Source: an uncultured Bacteroidales bacterium (GTDB taxonomy: Bacteria > Bacteroidota > Bacteroidia > Bacteroidales > F082). From it: 64,000 nt of DNA. The notes beneath the pieces were generated by a model that was given only the letters and a program-made list of their open reading frames with translations, ran no database searches and was not told the origin of the DNA. Shown piece after piece: positions 17,823-26,124 of the stretch (position 1 is the stretch's first letter; every line of letters begins with the position of its first letter). The translations under genes were made by a program, and so were the position numbers. Where the stretch lies: positions 62,001-126,000 of the forward strand of contig CAMJRR010000001.1 in assembly GCA_946408345.1 (NCBI GenBank), given 5' to 3'.

Positions 17823-19225
17823 AGACGCGAAATCGATATTATCTACAAAAGGCAATACTTGTTTATTTTTTGTCTCTTTTGTTGTGTAGCATTGTCTTTT
17901 ACCAATATATAATGACGTGGTATGCTTTTGTCGCTGGAATAACAAGCATTATCCTTTTTTACTTTTTGTCTGTTAACTGGGAGAAAGCATGGAAAAATAA
18001 AGATGATAAAAACTTTGAAAGAAACCTTTTTTTAAGTGCGCTATTGTTAAGGTTGTGCTGGGTGTTTTTGTATTACGAGTTCACGAATGTATTTTGGGGG
18101 ACACCTTGGGAACAACCCGAAGGAACGAAAATGGATTCTTATTCATACTTTTATGAGTCGCTTTGGGCAATGGAGTTGCTCGATAATGGCTCGTTTGAAG
18201 TGTATCTTGATTGGATTTCACAACGTTTATCAGATGCGGGATATCCTTTGCTGCTGCTGCTTTATAATAAGGTTTCGGATTCTAGTATCCTTTTTACGCG
18301 AATTCCTAATGCTTTCTTTGATGCGTGGACAGCGGTTTTAGTCTACAGAATTTCCATACGTAATTTCGACAGAAAAATAGCTCAGCTGGCTTCGATATAT
18401 ACTGTACTAATGCCCATGTTGATATTTTATTCTGGAGTAACAATGAAAGAATCTGTTATGCTGATGCTGACGATGTGGAGCTTGTATCTTGGAGACATTA
18501 TTATAAAAAGTCGCCGACTTAATGCACGATTTATATTGTCTTTTGCCTTGGTTGCAGGTTCGCTGTTTTTATTCAGGGAAGTTTTGTTATGGGTAATGCT
18601 GCTAGCTTTTTTTGGTTCATACGCTTTATCTTCGCCGAGAGTCAAGCAGGCATCCCAAAGAACAATAATATTGATATTGGTGGTTACGGCGGTGTTGATC
18701 GTTGGCGGAGGTACTATTCTGCAACAATATGAAGGCATTGAATCACAACTTGCCATGACGGAGGATAATTTTATTAACCGATCAAAAGATAATGTATTGG
18801 TTAAAAACTTGTCCAAAGGAATGCTTTTCCCATTCTTGTTCGCAATTCCTTTCCCTACTATGGTAGATGTCCCTGGACAGTATGTACAAGCTATTCAAAA
18901 TGGTGGCTTTTTTTTGAAAAATATTTTTTCCTTTTTCACAGTTTTTGGAATTGTTGTTTTGTTCATTAGAGGAAATTGGCGTAATTACTCATTCTTGTTG
19001 GAATTTCTTATCGGTTATCTTATAGTTTTAGGTTTCAGTTCTTTTACCCATTCAGGTAGGTTCCACCATCCGGTTATATGCGTTGAATTGATTTTTGCAG
19101 TGTATGGATTATATGCAATAAGAACTATTAGGCAGGCAAAAATGTTCAACCTTTTCTTTTTCCTTGAGATCGTTATTGTAATCGGTTGGAATTGGTTTAA
19201 ATTAGCAGGTCGAGGGCTAATCTAA
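17819..19225 (+). CDS. Polytopic membrane protein, GT-C-like transferase or polymerase
   Basis: A 468-residue protein with roughly ten to twelve hydrophobic segments and a large soluble loop after the third (about residues 85-145). The loop contains EGTKMDSYSYFYESLWAMELL, and SGVTMKESVMLMLTMWSLYL lies near residue 205. These features recall membrane GT-C transferases using lipid-linked donors, with an acidic first loop, but could also fit a Wzy-type polymerase. I do not recognise a precise family. In a locus with an ABC exporter, a Wzy would be unexpected, so which role it plays matters. It overlaps the preceding gene by four bases; 38 bases separate it from the next. Confidence 0.55.
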   Translation: MKTRNRYYLQKAILVYFLSLLLCSIVFYQYIMTWYAFVAGITSIILFYFLSVNWEKAWKNKDDKNFERNLFLSALLLRLCWVFLYYEFTNVFWGTPWEQPEGTKMDSYSYFYESLWAMELLDNGSFEVYLDWISQRLSDAGYPLLLLLYNKVSDSSILFTRIPNAFFDAWTAVLVYRISIRNFDRKIAQLASIYTVLMPMLIFYSGVTMKESVMLMLTMWSLYLGDIIIKSRRLNARFILSFALVAGSLFLFREVLLWVMLLAFFGSYALSSPRVKQASQRTIILILVVTAVLIVGGGTILQQYEGIESQLAMTEDNFINRSKDNVLVKNLSKGMLFPFLFAIPFPTMVDVPGQYVQAIQNGGFFLKNIFSFFTVFGIVVLFIRGNWRNYSFLLEFLIGYLIVLGFSSFTHSGRFHHPVICVELIFAVYGLYAIRTIRQAKMFNLFFFLEIVIVIGWNWFKLAGRGLI

Positions 19226-19263
19226 AAAATGAGAAAAGATTAATTTAAAACTCATTCATACAT

Positions 19264-20208
19264 ATGAAAGTGCTATTGGTTCATAGCGGGAATTCAGTTC
19301 CTGACAGCAGTCATTATACTTTTGTCAATCAGCAGGGGAATGCACTAGAGAAACAGGGCGTTCAAGTGTTTTATTATGCTGTTTGTGGCAAAGGCGCTAA
19401 TGGCTATTTCAAGTCATTGTCGGGACTCAAAAAGGTAATACGAGAATATGACGTGGATATCGTTCATGCTCATTATGGACTTTGTGGTGCGTTAGCAGTA
19501 ATGCAGCGCAAAGTTCCAGTGGTAATCACATTCCATAATGGGGAAACTTTGACGAGAACAGGGAAAGTATTGTCCAGTATTGCCTCGTGGTTTTGTGCCC
19601 ATCGTATTTTTGTTGCTCAACACATTCATGACAAATTATTCAGAACACCGCGGCGATACGACATACTCCCTTGTGGAATAGAATTGGATCAATTGTCGCT
19701 GATTGAAAAAGAAGTTGCCCTCTCTAATATGGGATTGCCCCAAGATTGTCCTAATATTCTTTTTGGAGGTTCTTTCTCAAACCTTCGGAAGAATTATGCT
19801 TTGGCCAAACAGGCATTGGATATTTTGCCTAATAAAGTCAATTTAATAGAAATGAAGGGCTACAATAGTAAGGAAGTTAATCTTTTGTATTGTGCTTGTG
19901 ACATGCTACTTCTGCCTACAAAAAGCGAGGGTTCTCCGCAGGTGGTTAAGGAAGCCATGGCTTGTAACTGTCCAGTTGTGGCTACTAGAGTTGCCGATAT
20001 CCCAGAGCTGCTTTCAGGTGTTGACAATTGTTATGTGACAAGTTTTGACGCCTCAGAAATCGCTGATTGTATTGCCAAAGTCTTAGAATCGGGGAAACGT
20101 AGTAATGGTCGGCAAAAGGTGGTGTCGATGGGGCTTGACAATACTGTCGTTGCAAAAAAATTGGTTACTATATACGAACACATCCTTTCAGAAAAAGAGC
20201 CAAAATGA
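19264..20208 (+). CDS. Family 4 glycosyltransferase
   Basis: A 314-residue GT-B transferase, short for the family. MKVLLVHSGNSVPDSSHYTFVNQQGNAL opens the acceptor domain, VDIVHAHYGLCGALAV follows near residue 64, and the donor domain has TKSEGSPQVVKEAMACNCPVVATRVADIPEL around residues 220-250, the E-x7-E type nucleotide-sugar site. It should extend the lipid-linked chain. The stop overlaps the next start by four bases. Confidence 0.87.
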   Translation: MKVLLVHSGNSVPDSSHYTFVNQQGNALEKQGVQVFYYAVCGKGANGYFKSLSGLKKVIREYDVDIVHAHYGLCGALAVMQRKVPVVITFHNGETLTRTGKVLSSIASWFCAHRIFVAQHIHDKLFRTPRRYDILPCGIELDQLSLIEKEVALSNMGLPQDCPNILFGGSFSNLRKNYALAKQALDILPNKVNLIEMKGYNSKEVNLLYCACDMLLLPTKSEGSPQVVKEAMACNCPVVATRVADIPELLSGVDNCYVTSFDASEIADCIAKVLESGKRSNGRQKVVSMGLDNTVVAKKLVTIYEHILSEKEPK

Positions 20209-21320
20209 CAAAAAACAACAAAATCGAAGTTGTAGCTTTTTATCTTCCTCAATATTATCCAACAAAGGAGAATAATGATTGGTATGGCCCTGGTTTTACA
20301 GAATGGACCAATGTGGGCAAGGCAAAGCCACTTTTCCGTGGACACTATCAGCCCAAGGTTCCTGCTGATTTGGGCTATTATGACTTGAGAGTGCCTGAGG
20401 TAAGGGAATTGCAGGCCAATTTGGCAAAAGAAGCTGGCATTTCTGCGTTTTGTTACTATCACTATTGGTTTGGGAATGGTCGCGAAATGTTGGAATATCC
20501 CTTGAAAGAAGTAGTGAGGCTGAAATCACCCGATTTCCCTTTTTGTATCTGCTGGGCGAATCACTCATGGTATCGTAAAACATGGGACTCAACGGCAAAT
20601 ATGCTGAACAAAGTGCCTTTGATGGAGCAGTTGTATCCCGGTGATGAAGATATAGTGCACCATTTTTATTCTTTGTTGGGCTGTTTCAAGGATGAAAGAT
20701 ATTATAAATTTGATGGTAAGTTGGTTTTTGTAATCTATCACATTGACGAAATGCCCGATGCAAAAGCTTTCATTGAAAAGTGGCAGGAGTTGGCGTCCAA
20801 AGAAGGATTACCCCCATTTGCGTTTTATGGTTATGCCGATGACGTTGCTCGAACGAGTCATTTTTCATTTTCTTATTGCGATAAGGTAATTGTCAGCTGT
20901 AAATATAATATCGATGCTCTTGGAAATAGTAGAATGATGCGGAAAACTACGGCTTTTGCAAAAGGATGGTTTTCTCGCCTCCTTAAGACACCTTTGAACA
21001 AATGGGATTACGCAAAAATTAGGAAAAAGCTGCTCGATGAAAGGTTCAAAGAGGAATTTGTAGTTCCTGTCTTGTATCCTAATTGGGATAACACACCGCG
21101 AAGGGATAACGGTGCCCTAATTTTGTATAATTCTACTCCGGAACAATTTAAGTACCATTGTGAGGATGTTTTTGACATGATTAGAAACAAAAACAATAAA
21201 ATGGTGTTCTTAAAATCATGGAATGAATGGGGTGAAGGGAATTATATGGAACCATGCCAAAAGTATGGACACGGATATATTACTGCTTTGAAAGAGGCAC
21301 TGTCGGAGTTTTTGAATTAG
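20205..21320 (+). CDS. WbsX-like / GH99-like domain glycosyltransferase
   Basis: A 371-residue protein with the WbsX signature: VVAFYLPQYYPTKENNDWYGPGFTEWTNV at the N-terminus, GHYQPKVPADLGYYDLR, ISAFCYYHYWFG, CWANHSWYR, and a C-terminal LKSWNEWGEGNYMEP. The fold is related to GH99 endo-mannosidase/endo-mannanase enzymes, but family members in O-antigen and capsule loci are generally regarded as glycosyltransferases or rhamnan-related enzymes. Its role is usually inferred rather than shown. The gene is coupled to the upstream GT4 by a four-base overlap. Confidence 0.85.
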   Translation: MTKNNKIEVVAFYLPQYYPTKENNDWYGPGFTEWTNVGKAKPLFRGHYQPKVPADLGYYDLRVPEVRELQANLAKEAGISAFCYYHYWFGNGREMLEYPLKEVVRLKSPDFPFCICWANHSWYRKTWDSTANMLNKVPLMEQLYPGDEDIVHHFYSLLGCFKDERYYKFDGKLVFVIYHIDEMPDAKAFIEKWQELASKEGLPPFAFYGYADDVARTSHFSFSYCDKVIVSCKYNIDALGNSRMMRKTTAFAKGWFSRLLKTPLNKWDYAKIRKKLLDERFKEEFVVPVLYPNWDNTPRRDNGALILYNSTPEQFKYHCEDVFDMIRNKNNKMVFLKSWNEWGEGNYMEPCQKYGHGYITALKEALSEFLN

Positions 21321-21374
21321 TTTAATAGTCCTGAAATAGAAAGAGCTTAGATTAAAGGATTCTTCTTTTGTATT

Positions 21375-21998
21375 ATGAAAGCATATCTTGAATTGAAACG
21401 GCAGCCAGTTCCTAACTACGAAGCCAATGGATTGTGGAAAACGATGCGTTTGTCGGCCAAAGAACATGGTTATCGATCGGCATTAGTGTTCGGCTTTGTG
21501 AGATGGAAAGATCACATGCTTAATGTTTGGGCACAGACTTTCCCTTGGAACAAGGCTCGCATAAAAATGCAACGATGGCGTGGCGTGAGAATAGGTAAGA
21601 ATGTCCATGTGGGTACTTATGTCAATATGGATTTGCCTTATCCTTATTTTATTTCAGTAGAGGATGGCGTGTCGTTGGCAGGAAGTAATACCATTCTTAC
21701 CCATAACAAACCGCTTGAATATCATAGGAATTGCAGTCCTTCTTATATTGCCCCTGTTATTATTCATAAAAACGCATGGATTGCGGTTAATGTGACTATT
21801 CTTCCAGGAGTGGAAATTGGAGAGGGAGCAATAGTGGCGTCCAACAGCTTGGTTAATAAGGATGTGCCGCCGCTGACGTTCTGCGGTGGTATCCCCGCCA
21901 AGTTCATCAAGGACTTATCAGACAAGTTGAAAGACAATTACACGACTGAGGAATTTGAACGAATTCTGAAGGATCGGAAAGAAAAATACGGAATTTGA
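21375..21998 (+). CDS. Left-handed beta-helix (hexapeptide) acyltransferase, copy 1
   Basis: A 207-residue protein whose C-terminal 140 residues form hexapeptide repeats of the NodL/LacA/WcaF group, with NAWIAVNVTILPGVEIGEGAIVASNSLV and a PPLTFCGGIPAKFIKD ending. It should transfer acetyl or another acyl group from CoA to a sugar. The N-terminal 60 residues (LKRQPVPNYEANGLWKTMR, LSAKEHGY) are not part of the core and are shared with the paralogue at 25118-25720. A 54-base gap precedes it. Target sugar unknown. Confidence 0.85.
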   Translation: MKAYLELKRQPVPNYEANGLWKTMRLSAKEHGYRSALVFGFVRWKDHMLNVWAQTFPWNKARIKMQRWRGVRIGKNVHVGTYVNMDLPYPYFISVEDGVSLAGSNTILTHNKPLEYHRNCSPSYIAPVIIHKNAWIAVNVTILPGVEIGEGAIVASNSLVNKDVPPLTFCGGIPAKFIKDLSDKLKDNYTTEEFERILKDRKEKYGI

Positions 21999-23101
21999 TG
22001 AATATTCTTATTCAATTGAGTCACCCGGCTCATTTTCATCTCTATAAGAATGTGGCTCAGAACTTTATGAGGGACGGCCACAAAGTCTTTATATTGATAA
22101 AGACGAAAGACATCCTTGAGGATTTGCTAAAGCAATCGGGGTTGCCTTATTATAATATCTTGAAAGAAGCACACCGGAAGAGCAAGTTCGGGATGTTGTG
22201 GGATATGTTGATACGCGATTGGCGTATCTTGCGATTTGTGAAGAAACATAAAATTGATTTCCTAACGGGTTCGACGGTGGAGGTGGCACAAGTGGGTTGG
22301 CTGACACGAAAGTATCGTGTCAACACCGGTGAGGATGATATGAATGTCGTGCCACTTTTCCCAAAAATGGCTGGGCCATTTATGGGAACTATTTTGTCAC
22401 CTCGTGTTTGCAACAATTATAGTTTGGAACCCTATTCGGTTAAGTATGAATCCTATCACGAGTTGGCGTACTTACATCCCAATCATTTTCAGGCAGATAA
22501 AAAAGTGGTGGAAAAGTATTTTTCTGCCGATACGCCTTTCTTCATATTGCGGTTCTCTAGTTTGAACGCTTATCACGATGCAGGTATCCAAGGCATTAAC
22601 ACTGAAATTGCCCAACACCTGATTGACATTTTGAAGCCTCATGGTAGAATTTACATTACTTCCGAACGTGAACTTGAACCTCAATTTGAACCGTATCGTA
22701 TCAAAATCAATACTTTGGACATGCATCATGTGATGGCATTTTCAACCCTATATATCGGTGACAGCCAGACCATGGCAGCTGAGGCTGCTGTGTTGGGTGT
22801 GCCTTTTGTCCGCTTCAACGATTTCGTGGGGAGAATCGGCTATTTGAATGAGTTGGAAGATGTGTATCAATTAGGATTTGGTATCAAAGCGTCCGAAGAA
22901 GGGGCGGCAGACAAGATGTATAAGGTTGTCGAGGAAATCCTGTCTATGCCTAACTTGAAGGAAAAATGGGAAAGCCGTCGCCAAAAAATGCTTTCTGAGA
23001 AAATTGACTATGCCCAGTTTTTGACATGGTTTATTGAGGAATATCCTGAAAGCCAAAAAATCATGAAAGAGAACCCAGATTATCAATATAGATTCAAATA
23101 A
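21998..23101 (+). CDS. DUF354 family GT-B-like protein
   Basis: A 367-residue protein starting at the ATG that overlaps the previous stop (ATGA); an in-frame TTG one codon upstream is less likely. It opens with MNILIQLSHPAHFHLYKNV and contains NTGEDDMNVVPLF, LRFSSLNAYHDAG, and YIGDSQTMAAEAAVLGVPFVRF, matching DUF354. The family has a glycosyltransferase-like or epimerase-like two-domain fold and occurs in surface-polysaccharide loci; its reaction is not established. The adjacent UDP-GlcNAc 2-epimerase one base downstream suggests action on an amino sugar. Confidence 0.82.
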   Translation: MNILIQLSHPAHFHLYKNVAQNFMRDGHKVFILIKTKDILEDLLKQSGLPYYNILKEAHRKSKFGMLWDMLIRDWRILRFVKKHKIDFLTGSTVEVAQVGWLTRKYRVNTGEDDMNVVPLFPKMAGPFMGTILSPRVCNNYSLEPYSVKYESYHELAYLHPNHFQADKKVVEKYFSADTPFFILRFSSLNAYHDAGIQGINTEIAQHLIDILKPHGRIYITSERELEPQFEPYRIKINTLDMHHVMAFSTLYIGDSQTMAAEAAVLGVPFVRFNDFVGRIGYLNELEDVYQLGFGIKASEEGAADKMYKVVEEILSMPNLKEKWESRRQKMLSEKIDYAQFLTWFIEEYPESQKIMKENPDYQYRFK

Positions 23102-23102
23102 G

Positions 23103-24191
23103 ATGCAACATATCACACTTATCGCGGGCGCACGCCCCAATTTCATGAAGATTGCCCCTTTGATTCACGCTATTCAAAAGGCGGAGACAGAGGGGAAGGA
23201 TATCCATTATCGTCTTGTTCATACTGGTCAGCATTATGACCACCAAATGAGCGAGACCTTCTTTGAGGAACTTAACATTCCTAGGCCTGATGTCAACCTG
23301 GGCTGTGGCGGTGGAACACAGGCGGAACAGACTGCCGCCATTATGGTGTCCTTTGAAAAGGATTTGATGGAGCACCCCACCGACCTCGTTTTGGTTGTTG
23401 GTGATGTGACATCTACTATGGCGTGTTCAATTGTGGCAAAGAAGTTGTGCACGAAAGTGGCACATGTGGAAGCAGGCATTCGTTCCTGGGATTTGACTAT
23501 GCCAGAGGAAATCAACCGAATGGTGACCGATAGCTTGGCGGATTATTTCTTCACCACTTCAGAGGTGGCAAATGCCAATTTGCGTCGATTTGGAGTGGAG
23601 GAGAAGAATCTGTTTTTCGTCGGCAATGTGATGATAGATACTTTATTGGCTAATCGCTCTAGGTTTATCAAACCAACTGTATATGACGAATTGCATCTGC
23701 AGCCGAAGCAATATCTTGCATTGACTATGCATAGGCCCGCCAATGTGGATGAGGCAGAAAAGCTGAAACGGCTGATGAATGAAATTGTTAGCAATGTCCA
23801 CGGCTTGCCCATAGTTTTTCCCATTCATCCACGTACGGCTAAGATTTTTAAGGATTTGGGTATTGAGGCTGAGAATCTGCATATTGTGGAGCCGATGGGC
23901 TATTTGGAGTTCAATTATTTGGTGGAACGTGCCAAAGCGGTAGTTACCGATAGTGGTGGCATCACAGAAGAAACTACAGTAATGGGCGTGCCGTGTATCA
24001 CTTTGCGTGACAATACCGAACGTCCCGAGACTTGCACGATAGGCACTAACGAATTGATAGGAACGAATCCGGATAATATTAAGCCTGCTCTTGATACTCT
24101 TTTTGCCGGACAATGGAAGAAAGGTGGTATTCCACCGCTTTGGGATGGACATGCAGCAGAAAGAATTGTAGACATTCTGATAGAATTGTAA
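23103..24191 (+). CDS. UDP-GlcNAc 2-epimerase family enzyme, second copy
   Basis: A 362-residue non-hydrolysing 2-epimerase family protein. ITLIAGARPNFMKIAPL, HTGQHYDHQMSE, VGDVTSTMACSI, HVEAGIRSWDLTMPEEINR and TDSGGITEETTVMGVPC are present. It is clearly divergent from the WecB-like protein at 15000-16148 (SWDLTMPEE versus [11 protein letters not shown] at the active site), so it may use another UDP-HexNAc, such as a 2,3-diacetamido or 2-acetamido-6-deoxy sugar, rather than being redundant. It is followed six bases later by a deacetylase. Confidence 0.88.
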   Translation: MQHITLIAGARPNFMKIAPLIHAIQKAETEGKDIHYRLVHTGQHYDHQMSETFFEELNIPRPDVNLGCGGGTQAEQTAAIMVSFEKDLMEHPTDLVLVVGDVTSTMACSIVAKKLCTKVAHVEAGIRSWDLTMPEEINRMVTDSLADYFFTTSEVANANLRRFGVEEKNLFFVGNVMIDTLLANRSRFIKPTVYDELHLQPKQYLALTMHRPANVDEAEKLKRLMNEIVSNVHGLPIVFPIHPRTAKIFKDLGIEAENLHIVEPMGYLEFNYLVERAKAVVTDSGGITEETTVMGVPCITLRDNTERPETCTIGTNELIGTNPDNIKPALDTLFAGQWKKGGIPPLWDGHAAERIVDILIEL

Positions 24192-24197
24192 TTGAGT

Positions 24198-25121
24198 ATG
24201 TCAAAAGAACGTATTTGTCTTATCACCAATGATGTAGAAACCACGTCAATCTTGAATCACAAACTTCGTGACAAGACAGGTGAATATGTGTTGAACCAAG
24301 GCATGCCCCGTTTGCTTGACTTGTACGACAAGTATGGGGTTAAGGCAACCTTTTTTTATACTGGTCATATCGCAAAACTCTATCCAGATGTGGTTAGGAA
24401 AGCTTATGAACGTGGTCACGAGGTGGGCTCACACGGCTTGACCCATGAGGTAGACCAGGCATTCGATGTGCTTTCGACCAAAGAACAACTTTCGCATTTA
24501 ATACAGTCGAAGCAGATTCTCGAAGACATTATTGGTGACAAGGTAGTTTCATTTCGCGCTCCTGCGGCAAGAGTTGACAAAGGATTTCCGGAAATACTAC
24601 ATGAGGCTGGATTTAAGGTTGATAGTTCCGTGTCATCACAGCGACTCGACATGATGTTCTCGTTCGGTGCGCTGAAAAAGTTGCATTGGCTTACAGCACC
24701 ACGAAAAGCTTATTTCGCCCAAACAGATAATATCTTCAAAAAGGGCGATTCAGATGTATTGGAAGCTCCTATCTCGGCATACGGATTTCCTTATATTGGC
24801 ACCTTTATGCGTATTGCTCCAGCGGTGAACAGGATGACGAGGAATGTCTTGTATTGGGAGACATTGTGCAATGGAAGGCAGTTCGTGTTTCTCACGCATC
24901 CCAATGAGTTTATTGATGAGGATCAAGAAACAACAGAAATTGAGCGACGTGGCAGCAATTACATTTCCTATTTGTTGGGTGATGTGATTCGTCATAAGCT
25001 GAAAGTAAAGAATCTGGGAGAAAAAGCTTTGCCGATTTACGATAGGGAACTTGCTTTTTTCAAAGATAAAGGATTTGAATTTGTTACATGTAAAGAATTG
25101 TATAACAGGAAGAAATCATGA
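24198..25121 (+). CDS. Polysaccharide deacetylase (NodB/CE4-like)
   Basis: A 307-residue NodB-fold protein. The ATG at 24198 is preferred over an in-frame TTG two codons earlier. Metal-site motifs are ITNDVE (Asp12) and SHGLTH (His79 and His83); FRAPAARVD near residue 117 matches motif 3. It should remove an acetyl group from an N- or O-acetylated sugar. No signal peptide is visible, suggesting action in the cytoplasm on a lipid-linked or nucleotide-linked intermediate. It overlaps the next gene by four bases. Confidence 0.87.
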   Translation: MSKERICLITNDVETTSILNHKLRDKTGEYVLNQGMPRLLDLYDKYGVKATFFYTGHIAKLYPDVVRKAYERGHEVGSHGLTHEVDQAFDVLSTKEQLSHLIQSKQILEDIIGDKVVSFRAPAARVDKGFPEILHEAGFKVDSSVSSQRLDMMFSFGALKKLHWLTAPRKAYFAQTDNIFKKGDSDVLEAPISAYGFPYIGTFMRIAPAVNRMTRNVLYWETLCNGRQFVFLTHPNEFIDEDQETTEIERRGSNYISYLLGDVIRHKLKVKNLGEKALPIYDRELAFFKDKGFEFVTCKELYNRKKS

Positions 25122-25720
25122 AAGATTATTGGCCATTGGAAAAAAGGCCTTTGCCTAATCATAAGGAGAGAGGCTTTTTTCAAGCATGCAAATTATCTGC
25201 TAAGGAACACGGCTACACAGGCTTTTTGGCAAGTGCAAGATTCTTGTACCGCCGTTACATGGATTATTTTTGGCAGGTTTTGGCATTCCGGGTGATTCCT
25301 TACAGTAAAATGAGGGTAAAGCTCCATAAATGGCGTGGCGTGAAAATAGGAAAGAATGTGATGATTGGTCCACAAGTGGTCATTGATGATGTTTATCCTA
25401 ATTTTGTGGTGATTGAAGATGGTGTTTCGCTGGCTGCCAATGATTATATCTTGACCCACAGCAAACCTCTTGAATACCACCAATATCTCACCGAATCGTA
25501 TGTTGCCCCAGTCATCATCAAGAAAAATGCTTGGATTGCCATCAGTGTGACCATCCTTCCAGGAGTGACAGTAGGGGAAGGTTCTATTGTGGCGGCTGGA
25601 TCGGTGGTGACCAAAGATGTCCCTCCATTTTGTATGGTTGCGGGTGCGCCTGCAAAAGTGATTCGTGAATTTGAAATGAAAAATGGTGTGCCAGTAGGCT
25701 TTAAACCCAAAGAAAAATGA
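25118..25720 (+). CDS. Left-handed beta-helix (hexapeptide) acyltransferase, copy 2
   Basis: A 200-residue paralogue of the protein at 21375-21998, sharing both the N-terminal extension (LEKRPLPNHKERGFFQA, LSAKEHGY) and the WRGVKIGKNV hexapeptide core. NAWIAISVTILPGVTVGEGSIVAAGSVVTKDVPPFCMVAGAPAKVI is the typical acetyltransferase ending. It may re-acylate the amine exposed by the deacetylase encoded immediately upstream, with which it overlaps by four bases; that coupling is inference. It also overlaps the MaoC-like gene by four bases. Confidence 0.86.
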   Translation: MKDYWPLEKRPLPNHKERGFFQACKLSAKEHGYTGFLASARFLYRRYMDYFWQVLAFRVIPYSKMRVKLHKWRGVKIGKNVMIGPQVVIDDVYPNFVVIEDGVSLAANDYILTHSKPLEYHQYLTESYVAPVIIKKNAWIAISVTILPGVTVGEGSIVAAGSVVTKDVPPFCMVAGAPAKVIREFEMKNGVPVGFKPKEK

Positions 25721-26118
25721 GAATAGAAGAGTTTTATGTAGGCCAAAGTGCTTCTTTAAAAAAAGTATTCAGCTCGGATGATGTCAAGGTCTTTGCCGAG
25801 CTGTCGCTGGACAAGAATCCCATTCATCTTGATGAAACATATGCCGGGCAAAGTTTATTCGGCAAAAGAATTGTTCATGGCTTCTTTGTAGGGTCATTGA
25901 TTAGTGCTGTTTTTGGGACAGTATTACCCGGAGAGGGCGCCATTTATTTGCATCAAGAGATGAATTTCAGGAAACCGGTTTATCATGGTGAGGAAATAAA
26001 GGCTACTGTGACGGTGACAAACATCAAAAAGGAGAAGTCCATTCTCTATTTTGATACGAAGTGCGAAAACGAGCGAGGCGAAGTCGTAATTGACGGAAAT
26101 GCAGTGCTGAAAGTTTGA
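25717..26118 (+). CDS. MaoC-like (R)-specific enoyl-CoA hydratase
   Basis: A 133-residue hot-dog-fold protein. LSLDKNPIHLDETYA carries the hydratase-2 catalytic dyad Asp32 and His37, and GKRIVHGFFVGSLISAVFG follows. Single-domain members hydrate (R)-enoyl-CoA and feed 3-hydroxyacyl-CoA into other pathways. Its position between an acyltransferase and a deacetylase, with four-base overlap upstream, is unusual for a capsule locus and suggests that it makes a 3-hydroxyacyl (for example 3-hydroxybutyryl) group for N-acylation of a sugar. That function is inferred from context. Confidence 0.85.
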   Translation: MRIEEFYVGQSASLKKVFSSDDVKVFAELSLDKNPIHLDETYAGQSLFGKRIVHGFFVGSLISAVFGTVLPGEGAIYLHQEMNFRKPVYHGEEIKATVTVTNIKKEKSILYFDTKCENERGEVVIDGNAVLKV

Positions 26119-26124
26119 ATTTCA

